This document shows positions 45,350 through 53,046 of a stretch of 64,000 nucleotides of DNA, in pieces. The stretch spans positions 1 through 64,000 of the forward strand of contig JBJOJS010000066.1 in assembly GCA_046046455.1 (NCBI GenBank), read 5' to 3'. Each line of letters begins with the position of its first letter. The first letter of the stretch is position 1. The notes under the pieces are model-generated. The model saw only the letters and a program-made list of their open reading frames with translations, had not been told where the DNA came from and did not search any database. The stretch is from Mxb001 sp046046455. GTDB lineage: Bacteria > Actinomycetota > Actinomycetes > S36-B12. Made by a program: the position numbers and the translations under genes.

Positions 45350-46141
45350 CTCGCCCCCGGGTGAGCGCCCTTCGTCCCGCAGGCGGCGTACCCCCGGATG
45401 GCTGCGCCACGCCCGCTGCAGCCCGGTCGGGAGCCCCTCTTCGATGACAACGGTCGCCCGGCGACCGGACTCCCAGGCCCGCCCTATCCACGGGGGCGAC
45501 GCCCCGCCGGCATGGTCGGCGGCGACGAGCGCCAGGGGCCACTCCAGGGTGACCCATCCGGCTGCCTCCACGATCTCGCCCACCGACGCAAGGTCGTCGA
45601 GCGACCCGGTGGCCGCCGCGAGGATGATGCGCGACTTCGCCGCATGACGCGCGGACCGTCCGTCGCAGGCCGTCACCGCGGCTCGCGCGTGATCGGCGGC
45701 CGGCGCGCGATCAGCGGTCAGCAGGGCCAGCTCCGCCCCGACCCAGTGCCATCGCGTCAGCGTCCGCCACGCCTCGCGGGCGTCCCCCTCAGCGTTCGCA
45801 AGCCTCGCGACGGCGGTCTCCGAGTCGCCCAGGGCAACGGCGTCCGCGGCGAGCCCGATGAGAGCGTCTGCACGCGACTCCGCGTCTGTCGCGTGATGCA
45901 GGGCATCGAGATCGAGACGGGTCGCCTCGGAGGCCTCGCCGATCTGGCGCCGATGGCTGGCGAGTGTCGACAGGGCGAGGGAGTGCCAACGATCCCGGCG
46001 TTCGAGAAGGGCGAGGAGGGTGTCCGAAGCGTCGGCGTAGCGTCCACGCGCACCGAGTTCGACTCCGCGTGACCAGCTCGCGTCGGGTGGGCCGGATACA
46101 GGCGGCTCTGCCGACCCGCCGGGCTGAAGTGGCTCGGGCAC
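45347..46141 (-). CDS. Helical-repeat (TPR-like) protein of unknown function
   Basis: A 264-aa, Ala/Arg-rich, all-helical protein. Degenerate TPR-like helical pairs are visible (for example GRYADASDTLLALLERRDRW and ADALIGLAADAVALGDSETA). No catalytic motif or signal peptide. The GTG at 46141 lies 3 nt after the MerR gene stop, so the two are probably translated from one mRNA; a hypothetical gene also lies in this interval in mycobacteria. Its end overlaps the guaB promoter. Confidence 0.6.
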   Translation of the reverse strand: MPEPLQPGGSAEPPVSGPPDASWSRGVELGARGRYADASDTLLALLERRDRWHSLALSTLASHRRQIGEASEATRLDLDALHHATDAESRADALIGLAADAVALGDSETAVARLANAEGDAREAWRTLTRWHWVGAELALLTADRAPAADHARAAVTACDGRSARHAAKSRIILAAATGSLDDLASVGEIVEAAGWVTLEWPLALVAADHAGGASPPWIGRAWESGRRATVVIEEGLPTGLQRAWRSHPGVRRLRDEGRSPGGE

Positions 46142-46143
46142 CG

Positions 46144-47103
46144 TCAGGCGCCGGCAGCGCGCGCGAGCATGGTGATCGCCTCGGAGAGATCCGAGACACG
46201 CTCGCCACGGGGCGGCTCCACGGGCCACCAGCCCGGTCCGCCGAGGAGGACAAGGGGTTCGGGGCGCAGGTCGGGAAGGACGGCCAGCGCACTCGGGTCA
46301 CCCGTCTCGCGGGTCTGGGACCACACGAGGACAGCCCCGGGCCCGGTACGACGCATGGCCTGACCGATCGCATCTGCAGGCGTGCGCGCGCCCATCATGC
46401 GCATCGCCACCTGACGCTCGGAGAGTCCCGCAGCGAGCGCCCACATCGGCAGCACGTGCAGCTCACCCGGTGCAGCCGCGAGGAGCACGGTCGCCGGCGA
46501 GGTGGCGGGAGCGCGGCTCACGCGCTCGCTGAACTCAGCCTGGATCGCCTCGGAGAGGACATGCTCGACATCGATGCCCTTGCCCGACTGCTCCCACTTC
46601 TGCCCGATGCCGATGAGCACGGGCACGATGAGGTGGTCCCAGGTCCACACCACTCCGCGGCGATCCAGGGTCTCCCCGACGATGCTGCGGCAGGAGTCGG
46701 CGTCGAGTGCGATGGCGGCGCGGGCGAGACCGCGTGCATTCGGCGTGCCCCCGGGGATGGCGACAACGTGGCCGCCCCCCTGACGGGCGGACGTGTCGAT
46801 GGACGGTGAACTGCCGAGGGAGTCATCGCCGTCGGGTCCATCCACCTGGGCTACGCGGGCCGCTTCCGCGGGCGGAACGCCGGAGAGGACGAGCCTGCGC
46901 ATGCGCTCGAGTCGCGCGACATCGGCGGGCGAGTAGCGACGGTGGGCACCCGCGGAGTGCTGGCTGGGCCCCAGGCCGTAGCGGCGGTCCCAGGTCCGCA
47001 GGGTGGCGGGGGCGACCCCGAGCCGGCGGGCGACGGCCGCAACCGTGAGACCCGGACCCTCATCCATGGGCCCTGGGCTCGACTCGCCGGGGACCATGGA
47101 CAT
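46144..47103 (-). CDS. MerR-family regulator with CarH-like cobalamin photosensor domain
   Basis: A 319-aa regulator. MerR helix-turn-helix at about 19-85 (TVAAVARRLGVAPATLRTWDRRYGL...RRYS), a linker, then a four-helix cap and a B12-binding fold. The cap has W170-x9-E180-H181, the Wx9EH signature of CarH/LitR photoreceptors. H216 in E214-x-H216, the lower axial ligand place, follows H181 by 35 residues, as in Thermus CarH (H142/H177). The usual G of ExHxxG is P219. It is divergent from whiB3. The start could also be M3 or M13. Confidence 0.82.
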   Translation of the reverse strand: MSMVPGESSPGPMDEGPGLTVAAVARRLGVAPATLRTWDRRYGLGPSQHSAGAHRRYSPADVARLERMRRLVLSGVPPAEAARVAQVDGPDGDDSLGSSPSIDTSARQGGGHVVAIPGGTPNARGLARAAIALDADSCRSIVGETLDRRGVVWTWDHLIVPVLIGIGQKWEQSGKGIDVEHVLSEAIQAEFSERVSRAPATSPATVLLAAAPGELHVLPMWALAAGLSERQVAMRMMGARTPADAIGQAMRRTGPGAVLVWSQTRETGDPSALAVLPDLRPEPLVLLGGPGWWPVEPPRGERVSDLSEAITMLARAAGA

Positions 47104-47213
47104 GGCCCCATTCTCCGCCTCATAGGCATCAGCGCATCCTGAGCGCCCGCAGCGGATCCCTTCCTCACGGAATGCCCGTCTGAATCGGGTCAGAAATTAT
47201 TCATCTCAGCCCC

Positions 47214-47243
47214 TTGACCAACTTGTGGCGCGATCGCTAAGGT
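47214..47243 (+). promoter_or_regulatory. sigma70-type promoter of whiB3
   Basis: TTGACC (47214-47219), 18-bp spacer, TAAGGT (47238-47243). The start codon is 34 nt after the -10 box, with GGCAGGAGG as SD, so this gene is leadered. Confidence 0.65.
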
Positions 47244-47276
47244 CTAGGTATCCCCCTACGGGCAGGAGGCACTGAG

Positions 47277-47579
47277 ATGGCGGATATTTCCCGGCTCCCC
47301 GGACCCAATGCGGACATTTGGGACTGGCAGCTCCAGGGCGCATGCCGTGGCGAGGATCCCGACACGTTCTTTCACCCCGAGGGTGAGCGCGGCCCCGCGC
47401 GCGAGGCGCGGGAGCGGGCAGCCAAGGCCGTCTGCGCCGCCTGCCCAGTGCTCGCCCAGTGCGCCGCCCACGCCCTCGCCGTGCGCGAGCCCTACGGCGT
47501 GTGGGGCGGCATGAGCGAGGACGACCGCGAGGCGATCTACCAGCAGCAGCGTCGCCGCCGCCTGGCGACCGCTGTCTGA
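47277..47579 (+). CDS. whiB3: WhiB-family iron-sulfur regulator, WhiB3/WhiD type
   Basis: A 100-aa Wbl protein. [4Fe-4S] ligands Cys23, Cys53, Cys56 and Cys62 (C-x29-CxxC-x5-C), the G(V/I)WGG turn at 74-78, and a basic C-terminal tail (QQQRRRR). The N-terminal PGPNADIWDWQLQGACRG matches WhiB3/WhiD, redox-responsive partners of the principal sigma factor that control lipid/redox metabolism or sporulation. Good SD (AGGAGG). A strong terminator follows. Its place beside groEL mirrors mycobacteria. Confidence 0.95.
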   Translation: MADISRLPGPNADIWDWQLQGACRGEDPDTFFHPEGERGPAREARERAAKAVCAACPVLAQCAAHALAVREPYGVWGGMSEDDREAIYQQQRRRRLATAV

Positions 47580-47591
47580 CACAGACTCACG

Positions 47592-47620
47592 AAGCCCCAC
47601 CCGCGATCCGGGTGGGGCTT
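47592..47620 (+). terminator. Rho-independent terminator of whiB3
   Basis: A perfect 12-bp stem (47592-47603 with 47609-47620), 5-nt loop, ending in CTTTGTG. Confidence 0.85.
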
Positions 47621-47665
47621 TGTGATGTCGGGGCAGGTGACGCACCCGCCCTGCCCAGAGACGAA

Positions 47666-47701
47666 GAAGGGGCCCGCATCCTGACGGATGCGGGCCCCTT
47701 C
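47666..47701 (-). terminator. Rho-independent terminator of groEL
   Basis: A perfect 16-bp stem (47666-47681 with 47686-47701), TGAC loop, then TTCTTCG on the minus strand. It lies 9 nt after the groEL stop. Confidence 0.88.
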
Positions 47702-47710
47702 GTGAGGTGC

Positions 47711-49339
47711 CTAGTGGCTGTGGCCGTGGTGACCGTGGCCGTGGCTGTGAGCCGCCGGCTCCTCCTGCTCGGGCTTGTCGACGACAAGCGCCTCGGTGGT
47801 GAGCAGCATGCCCGCGATGGACGCGGCGTTGGTGAGTGCCGACTTGGTGACCTTGACCGGGTCGATAACACCCGCGGCGATGAGGTCCTCGTAGACGCCC
47901 GTTGCGGCGTTGAGGCCCTGACCCACGGGGAGCTCAGCGACCTTGCTGACGACGACGTAGCCCTGCTCGCCGGCGTTCTCCGCGATCCAGCGCAGCGGCT
48001 CGACGGCAGCCTTGGCCACCACCGAGACACCGGTCGCCTCGTCGCCCGACTTGCCGAGGTCGCCCGAGAGCGCCTTGGCAGCCTGCACGAGTGCGGCGCC
48101 GCCGCCGGAGACGATGCCCTCGTCGATCGCGGCGCGCGTCGCGGAGACGGCGTCCTCGACGCGGTGCTTCTTCTCCTTGAGCTCGACCTCGGTGTGCGCG
48201 CCGACCTTGATGACGACGACACCGCCGGAGAGCTTGGCGAGGCGCTCCTGGAGCTTCTCGCGATCCCAGTCGGAATCCGTGCGCTCGATCTCCTGGCGGA
48301 TCTGCGCGATGCGATCGGCGACGGCCTGCTTGTCTCCCCCGCCATCGACGATCGTCGTGTCGTCCTTGCTCACGACGATGCGGCGAGCGTGGCCGAGGAC
48401 CTCGAGGCCGACCTGATCGAGCTTGAGACCGACCTCGGGAGCGACCACCTGGGCGCCGGTGAGGATGGCGATGTCCTGCAGGATCGCCTTGCGGCGATCG
48501 CCGAAGGCCGGAGCCTTGACGGCGCAGGAAGCGAAGGTGCCGCGGATGCGGTTGACGACGAGTGTCGACAGGGCCTCACCCTCGACGTCCTCGGCGATGA
48601 TGAGGAGGGGCTTGCCGGTCTGTGAGGCCTTCTCGAGCACGGGGAGCAGCTCGGACACGCTCGAGACCTTGCCCTGCACGAGCAGGATGCCGGCATCGTC
48701 GAGGACGGCCTCCATGCGCTCGGCATCGGTGACGAAGTACGGCGAGATGTAGCCCTTGTCGAACTGCATGCCCTCGGTGAACTCCAGGCCCATCTCGGCG
48801 ACGCTGGACTCCTCCACGGAGATCACGCCGTCCTTGCCGACCTTGTCGAAGGCATCGGCGATGAGGGAGCCGACCTCGGCGTCCTGCGACGAGATGGTGG
48901 CGACCTGCGCGATCTCCTCACGGCCCTGCACCTCGCGGGAGGCCTTGGAGAGCTCGTCGTTCATGGTCGCAACAGCGGCGTCGATGCCCTTCTTGAGGGA
49001 CATCGGGTTGGCGCCGGCGGCAACCTGGCGGAGGCCCTCCTTGACCATGGCCTGGGCGAGGACGGTGGCGGTCGTGGTGCCGTCGCCCGCGATGTCGTTG
49101 GTCTTGGTGGCGACCTCCTTGACGAGCTGGGCGCCGAGGTTCTCGTAGGGGTCCTCGAGCTCGATCTCGCGGGCGATGGTCACGCCGTCGTTGGTGATCG
49201 TGGGCGAGCCCCACTTCTTGTCGATGACCACGTTGCGGCCGCGCGGGCCCAGGGTCACCTTGACGGTGTCGGCGAGCTGATTGACGCCGCGCTCGAGGCT
49301 GCGGCGGGCGGACTCGTCGAACTCGAGGATCTTGGCCAT
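47711..49339 (-). CDS. groL: Chaperonin GroEL with His-rich C-terminus (GroEL1-like)
   Basis: 60-kDa chaperonin (542 aa). VTLGPRGRNVVIDK, the ATPase loop GDGTTTATVLAQ, and the C-terminal block DPVKVTKSALTNAASIAGMLL are intact. The tail is AAHSHGHGHHGHSH instead of the GGM repeats of most GroELs, as in mycobacterial GroEL1, where the tail binds metals. ATG 49339 has AAGGA 7 nt upstream; the longer open frame runs through groES in another frame. Co-transcribed with groES under a CIRCE-type promoter. Confidence 0.96.
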   Translation of the reverse strand: MAKILEFDESARRSLERGVNQLADTVKVTLGPRGRNVVIDKKWGSPTITNDGVTIAREIELEDPYENLGAQLVKEVATKTNDIAGDGTTTATVLAQAMVKEGLRQVAAGANPMSLKKGIDAAVATMNDELSKASREVQGREEIAQVATISSQDAEVGSLIADAFDKVGKDGVISVEESSVAEMGLEFTEGMQFDKGYISPYFVTDAERMEAVLDDAGILLVQGKVSSVSELLPVLEKASQTGKPLLIIAEDVEGEALSTLVVNRIRGTFASCAVKAPAFGDRRKAILQDIAILTGAQVVAPEVGLKLDQVGLEVLGHARRIVVSKDDTTIVDGGGDKQAVADRIAQIRQEIERTDSDWDREKLQERLAKLSGGVVVIKVGAHTEVELKEKKHRVEDAVSATRAAIDEGIVSGGGAALVQAAKALSGDLGKSGDEATGVSVVAKAAVEPLRWIAENAGEQGYVVVSKVAELPVGQGLNAATGVYEDLIAAGVIDPVKVTKSALTNAASIAGMLLTTEALVVDKPEQEEPAAHSHGHGHHGHSH

Positions 49340-49407
49340 GGAGGGTCCTTCTGCTTCGTGTGTGGAGCGAATGGCTTGGGGTTGGGGGGAGGTCAGTCGG
49401 CCGCGTG

Positions 49408-49447
49408 CGCCGGGCCTGCGGGGCTCTGTGCCCCGACTGGCCCGGCG
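49408..49447 (-). other. Intercistronic hairpin between groES and groEL
   Basis: CGCCGGGCC (49408-49416) pairs with GGCCCGGCG (49439-49447), and an inner CGGGG/CCCCG (49419-49423, 49431-49435) stacks inside. It may stabilise or partly terminate the message between the two cistrons. Confidence 0.6.
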
Positions 49448-49463
49448 TCGCGCCTGGTGAGTC

Positions 49464-49763
49464 CTACTTCTCGACGACCGCGAGCACGTCGCGGGCCGAG
49501 AGGATGAGGTACTCCTCGTTGTTGTACTTGACCTCGGTGCCGCCATACTTCGAGTAGATGACGACGTCGCCGACCTTGATGTCGAGCGGGATGCGCTTGT
49601 CGCCGTCCTCGTCGAAGCGACCCGGACCCACCGCGAGGACCTTGCCCTCCTGGGGCTTCTCCTTCGCGGTGTCGGGGATGACGAGACCGGACGCGGTCGT
49701 CTGCTCGGCGTCGAGAGTCTGGACGAGGATGCGATCCTCGAGCGGCTTGATGGAGACCGACAC
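49464..49763 (-). CDS. groS: Co-chaperonin GroES
   Basis: 10-kDa lid of the chaperonin (99 aa). Starts MSVSIKPLEDRILVQ, has the mobile loop EQTTASGLVIPDTAKEKPQ and the beta-barrel end KYNNEEYLILSARDVLAVVEK. GTG start with GGAGG 8 nt upstream. Its leader is about 110 nt from the predicted transcription start. Confidence 0.97.
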   Translation of the reverse strand: MSVSIKPLEDRILVQTLDAEQTTASGLVIPDTAKEKPQEGKVLAVGPGRFDEDGDKRIPLDIKVGDVVIYSKYGGTEVKYNNEEYLILSARDVLAVVEK

Positions 49764-49879
49764 GGTGATGTCCTCCGGGATAGTTGTGTGTGAGGTGGTC
49801 GCCCCGTCGTCGCGGTGCCGGTTCGACCCGGTGACGCTCGTCCCGGTCTAGCAGTCTCCGGGCACGAGTGCCAGACACC

Positions 49880-49908
49880 ACTGTAGGGGCCCGTTAGCAC
49901 TCCGTCAA
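49880..49908 (-). promoter_or_regulatory. Promoter of groES-groEL
   Basis: On the minus strand TTGACG (49903-49908), 17-bp spacer, TACAGT (49880-49885). The -35 box lies in the spacer of the CIRCE element, so repressor binding would block it. Confidence 0.75.
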
Positions 49909-49920
49909 ACCGAGTGCCAG
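49894..49920. promoter_or_regulatory. CIRCE element (HrcA operator)
   Basis: TTAGCACTC (49894-49902), nine bases, GAGTGCCAG (49912-49920). Compared with TTAGCACTC-N9-GAGTGCTAA, the left arm is perfect and the right differs at two bases. Another TGGCACTC word occurs nearby (minus strand, around 49866-49873). Confidence 0.88.
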
Positions 49921-49939
49921 ATCCCCGCCTGCGCCGCGC

Positions 49940-49945
49940 TAGCCT
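49940..49945 (+). promoter_or_regulatory. Leaderless-type -10 box of the methyltransferase gene
   Basis: TAGCCT, six bases (GCCCGG), then GTG at 49952. Confidence 0.65.
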
Positions 49946-49951
49946 GCCCGG

Positions 49952-51205
49952 GTGACCCCGCCTCGGCCCCGTGACCTCGTCAGCCCCGAGGCTCGGGCGC
50001 TGGGGGATGCTCTGGAGGCCCTGCCGGATACCGCCGACGCGGCCGCCCTCTCTGCCGTCAGGTCGGCTCACCCGGAGGCCGATCCGACCCTCATCAGCGC
50101 CCTCGCCACCCAGGTCCGTCTCCGGCGCCGGGCCGTCGATCGGCTCGGGCCCTGGTCCGGGGATCTCGTCCTCGATGAGGAGGCTCTCCAGCAGGCCACG
50201 CGACGTGATGTCGCCCTCTACCGTGCGGCCCAGTTACTCCAACGCTTCGGGCGCGACGATGCCACCGTCGCCGACCTCGGGTGCGGCCTTGGTATCGACG
50301 CACGCGCACTCGCCGAGCAAGGCTTCAGCGTCATCGCCGTCGAGCGCGACCCCTGGCGGGCCGAGGCTGCCGAGGTCAACCTCGCCGCATCCGGCGATCG
50401 CGTGCGCGTGGTGTGCGCTGACGTGACAACGCTCGACGCCGACCTCATGAACTCATGCGATGCGGCGTACGTCGATCCTGCACGTCGCGCGGCCGGGGGC
50501 CCACGGCGTATCGACGGAGGTCGCGCGCGATCGGTGCACGCACCCGACGCGTGGTCACCCCCATGGTCATGGATCGTGTCACTCGCCGAGCATCTGCCCA
50601 CCGTGACGAAGGTCGCCCCCGGCTTCGACGCGCACAAGGCGCCAGCCCGAGCCGACATCGAGTGGATCGACCATCAAGGCGAGACCGTCGAGGCGAGCGT
50701 GTGGCTCGGCTCCCTCGGGCAGGGCACACGGCGCGCCACTGCCCTCCATGGCGATCGATATGCGTCGATCGAAGTTCCGCGCGACGCTCCCCCCGATCCC
50801 GGTCTATCGACTGCCCAGGCATCCACCTATCTCCTGGAGCCAACTCCCGCGGTTGTCCGGGCCGACCTCGTGGGCACGCTGGCAGTCGACCTCGCAGTCG
50901 CGCGTCTGGATGGGGGAACCTGGCTCACAGCTGAGACGGTGCCCGAGACTGCGCTCATCCGGGGATGGCGGATCACCGAGGAGATTCCCCACCGCACGCG
51001 GGATCTGCGAGCGTGGCTGCGCGGGAAGGGGTCGGTTACCTGGAAGACCCTCGACGCTCACGTGTCGGCGACGGAGTGGGATCGTCGCGTGGGTCATCGA
51101 CCCGGTGACGGCCCGGCGGTCACCGTCGTCATCACGGGCCAGGATCGAGCCTTTGCGGTCGAGCGGTCGACTCTCCGCGGCGAAAGCGACGCTTCGTCGC
51201 GCTGA
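49952..51205 (+). CDS. Class I SAM-dependent methyltransferase with THUMP-like domain
   Basis: A 417-aa protein: helical N-terminus (1-95), Rossmann methyltransferase core with motif I VADLGCGLGIDARAL (about 106-120) and acidic motif II VIAVERDPW, then DAAYVDPARR in the catalytic-motif place. The C-terminal part (from about 330) looks like the THUMP-like region of this actinobacterial family. Probably acts on RNA, but the substrate is unknown. Divergent from groES, with a leaderless-type promoter. Confidence 0.75.
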   Translation: MTPPRPRDLVSPEARALGDALEALPDTADAAALSAVRSAHPEADPTLISALATQVRLRRRAVDRLGPWSGDLVLDEEALQQATRRDVALYRAAQLLQRFGRDDATVADLGCGLGIDARALAEQGFSVIAVERDPWRAEAAEVNLAASGDRVRVVCADVTTLDADLMNSCDAAYVDPARRAAGGPRRIDGGRARSVHAPDAWSPPWSWIVSLAEHLPTVTKVAPGFDAHKAPARADIEWIDHQGETVEASVWLGSLGQGTRRATALHGDRYASIEVPRDAPPDPGLSTAQASTYLLEPTPAVVRADLVGTLAVDLAVARLDGGTWLTAETVPETALIRGWRITEEIPHRTRDLRAWLRGKGSVTWKTLDAHVSATEWDRRVGHRPGDGPAVTVVITGQDRAFAVERSTLRGESDASSR

Positions 51206-51224
51206 CCGAGGTGTGTCGGCGCGA

Positions 51225-52079
51225 CTAGGACGACAGTGCGCGCGCGATAGCCGCGACAGCGTCAGGACCGACACCGCAGCAACCACCGATGAGGACGACA
51301 CCGGGTACGTCGCGCCACCGTGACACCAGGTCCTCTCCCACGTCGGTGCCCGCCCCCGACCAACCGGCCGTGGGTGACCATGCGCGCCCGGAGTTGGGAT
51401 ACGCTACGAGTGCTGAGGCTCCGGCAGCACTGAGCCGAGCAAGCAGAGACTCGACGTGCTCGGGCGCAGTGCAGTTGACGCCCACGGCCCGGATGGACGA
51501 GGCGGCAGACACCATCGCGACCAGATCGTCGATCGGCTGTCCCGCCGACGTGCGCTCGCCGTCGGCGCAACTCATGCTGAGCCAAGCGGGGATCCCGGGG
51601 TAGCCGGCAAGCACCTCGACAAGTGCACTCACCTCATCGAGGTCGGGAATCGTCTCAATGGCCAAGAGGTCAGGGCCTGACGACCCGATGACCTCAAGGC
51701 GCTCACCATGGAAGTCGATCAACCGCTCGCGACTCACTCCGTACCGACCGCGATACTCGCTGCCGTCGTGCAGGATCGCACCGTAGGGACCTACGCTCGC
51801 GGCGACGAGCGCGTCGCGGCCCGCAACAGCATCGCGTGCGACCTCGACGGCCGTTCGCAGCGCGGTGTCGGCCTGCGCAGCGGTGCGACCCGCGGCCACG
51901 AATCCGTCACGTGACACCTGGTAGCTCGCCGTGACGATGACGCGAGCGCCTGCATCGAGATAGGCCTCGTGCACCGCTCGGATCTCGCCCGGATCATCCG
52001 CCAGGATGCGTGCAGACCACAGCGCGTCGCGAAGGTCGTGACCCCGAACCTCCAACTCCGAGGCGAGGCCACCATCCAA
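51225..52079 (-). CDS. mmuM: Homocysteine S-methyltransferase family protein
   Basis: Zn-dependent methyltransferase (about 284 aa) that would methylate homocysteine from S-methylmethionine or similar donors. DGGLASELEVRG is at the N-terminus; Zn ligands are the Cys in GVNCTAPEH and the Cys pair in IGGCCGVGPDAV. The reported start is a TTG at 52079 with no clear SD; in-frame residues continue upstream without ATG/GTG to the end of the NodB gene, so the true start is uncertain. Confidence 0.8.
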   Translation of the reverse strand: MDGGLASELEVRGHDLRDALWSARILADDPGEIRAVHEAYLDAGARVIVTASYQVSRDGFVAAGRTAAQADTALRTAVEVARDAVAGRDALVAASVGPYGAILHDGSEYRGRYGVSRERLIDFHGERLEVIGSSGPDLLAIETIPDLDEVSALVEVLAGYPGIPAWLSMSCADGERTSAGQPIDDLVAMVSAASSIRAVGVNCTAPEHVESLLARLSAAGASALVAYPNSGRAWSPTAGWSGAGTDVGEDLVSRWRDVPGVVLIGGCCGVGPDAVAAIARALSS

Positions 52080-52117
52080 CGCATGGATCTGACCGTCAAG
52101 GAGGGCGTCGACGGGGC

Positions 52118-52996
52118 TCAGATGTAGTCCTCGAGAGGCGCGGGGGTGAGCCCCTGGGCCCTACCCAGCTCGAGGACCTTCTCCAGGCCGACATCGAGAC
52201 CGTCGACCCAGTGCAGCAGGACGATGTCGCCCGCCTTGATGGGCGGCTCCCAGTATTCGATCTGGTTGTCGTCGGTCACGACGACGTTCCACAGCACGAT
52301 GCGATTGATGCCGCATTGCTCGGCGTACTTCAACACTTCGGGGTCATCCGGTCCTGCGCCGTAGGGCGGACGCAGCATCCACGGTCGATATCCGAACTGC
52401 TCTTCGAAGCGGTCCTGCGTCTCGCAGATCTCCCACTTGACGTCGGTCTTGGGATCGTTCAACGCACCATGGACCATCGTGTGATTTTGCACCGAGCCGC
52501 CATACGCGGTCACGGCCTCGAAGTAGTCGGTCTTGTCGCGCACGGCGTACTCGGTCAAGAAGGCCGTGACAGGGATCTGGTAGCGCTCGATGACCTCGCG
52601 CACCGCGGGCGAGTCGACCAGGCCATCGTCGATCGTGATGAAGAAGACGGGATCATCGGTCTCGACCCAGTTGAGGATCTCGACCTCGCTATCCGCGAGG
52701 TTGGCCTCGCTACGACCCGACTGGCCCTCGGCGAGGGTCTCGCTGCCCATCTGGAGCGAATCGTCGAGCGCGGCGACGTAGGAATCGTCCATCGGCACGG
52801 GTAGCGGCGCCGTTGAGGTCTCCGCTTGAGATCCGGGTGAGGTGACCCGGGGTTCGGGAGTGGCCTGGGTGGCCGCTGCGGGCTCACCGGGACCGGTTAG
52901 GGAGCCGACCGCGAAACCCGCCATGCCGGCGACGACGAACGCCGCGCCGATGGCGATCCCCGGGAGCAGACCGGACACACCTCCCGCGCGGCTCAT
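52118..52996 (-). CDS. Membrane-anchored polysaccharide deacetylase (NodB homology)
   Basis: CE4-type deacetylase (292 aa). One N-terminal helix (about 9-33), a Thr/Ser/Pro linker, then the NodB domain: TIDDG with Asp123/Asp124, zinc His172 and His176 in NHTMVHG, RPPYG (209-213) and a late LLHWVDG. May act on peptidoglycan or another surface glycan. ATG with TATCGT exactly 6 nt upstream. Its stop is 38 nt from the mmuM-like start. Confidence 0.85.
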   Translation of the reverse strand: MSRAGGVSGLLPGIAIGAAFVVAGMAGFAVGSLTGPGEPAAATQATPEPRVTSPGSQAETSTAPLPVPMDDSYVAALDDSLQMGSETLAEGQSGRSEANLADSEVEILNWVETDDPVFFITIDDGLVDSPAVREVIERYQIPVTAFLTEYAVRDKTDYFEAVTAYGGSVQNHTMVHGALNDPKTDVKWEICETQDRFEEQFGYRPWMLRPPYGAGPDDPEVLKYAEQCGINRIVLWNVVVTDDNQIEYWEPPIKAGDIVLLHWVDGLDVGLEKVLELGRAQGLTPAPLEDYI

Positions 52997-53002
52997 CCCA
53001 CG

Positions 53003-53008
53003 ACGATA
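53003..53008 (-). promoter_or_regulatory. Leaderless-type -10 box of the NodB gene
   Basis: Minus-strand TATCGT, six bases, then ATG at 52996. Confidence 0.6.
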
Positions 53009-53046
53009 CCCCGGGTACCCGGGCCGAAGCCCGACATGACGTGCCC

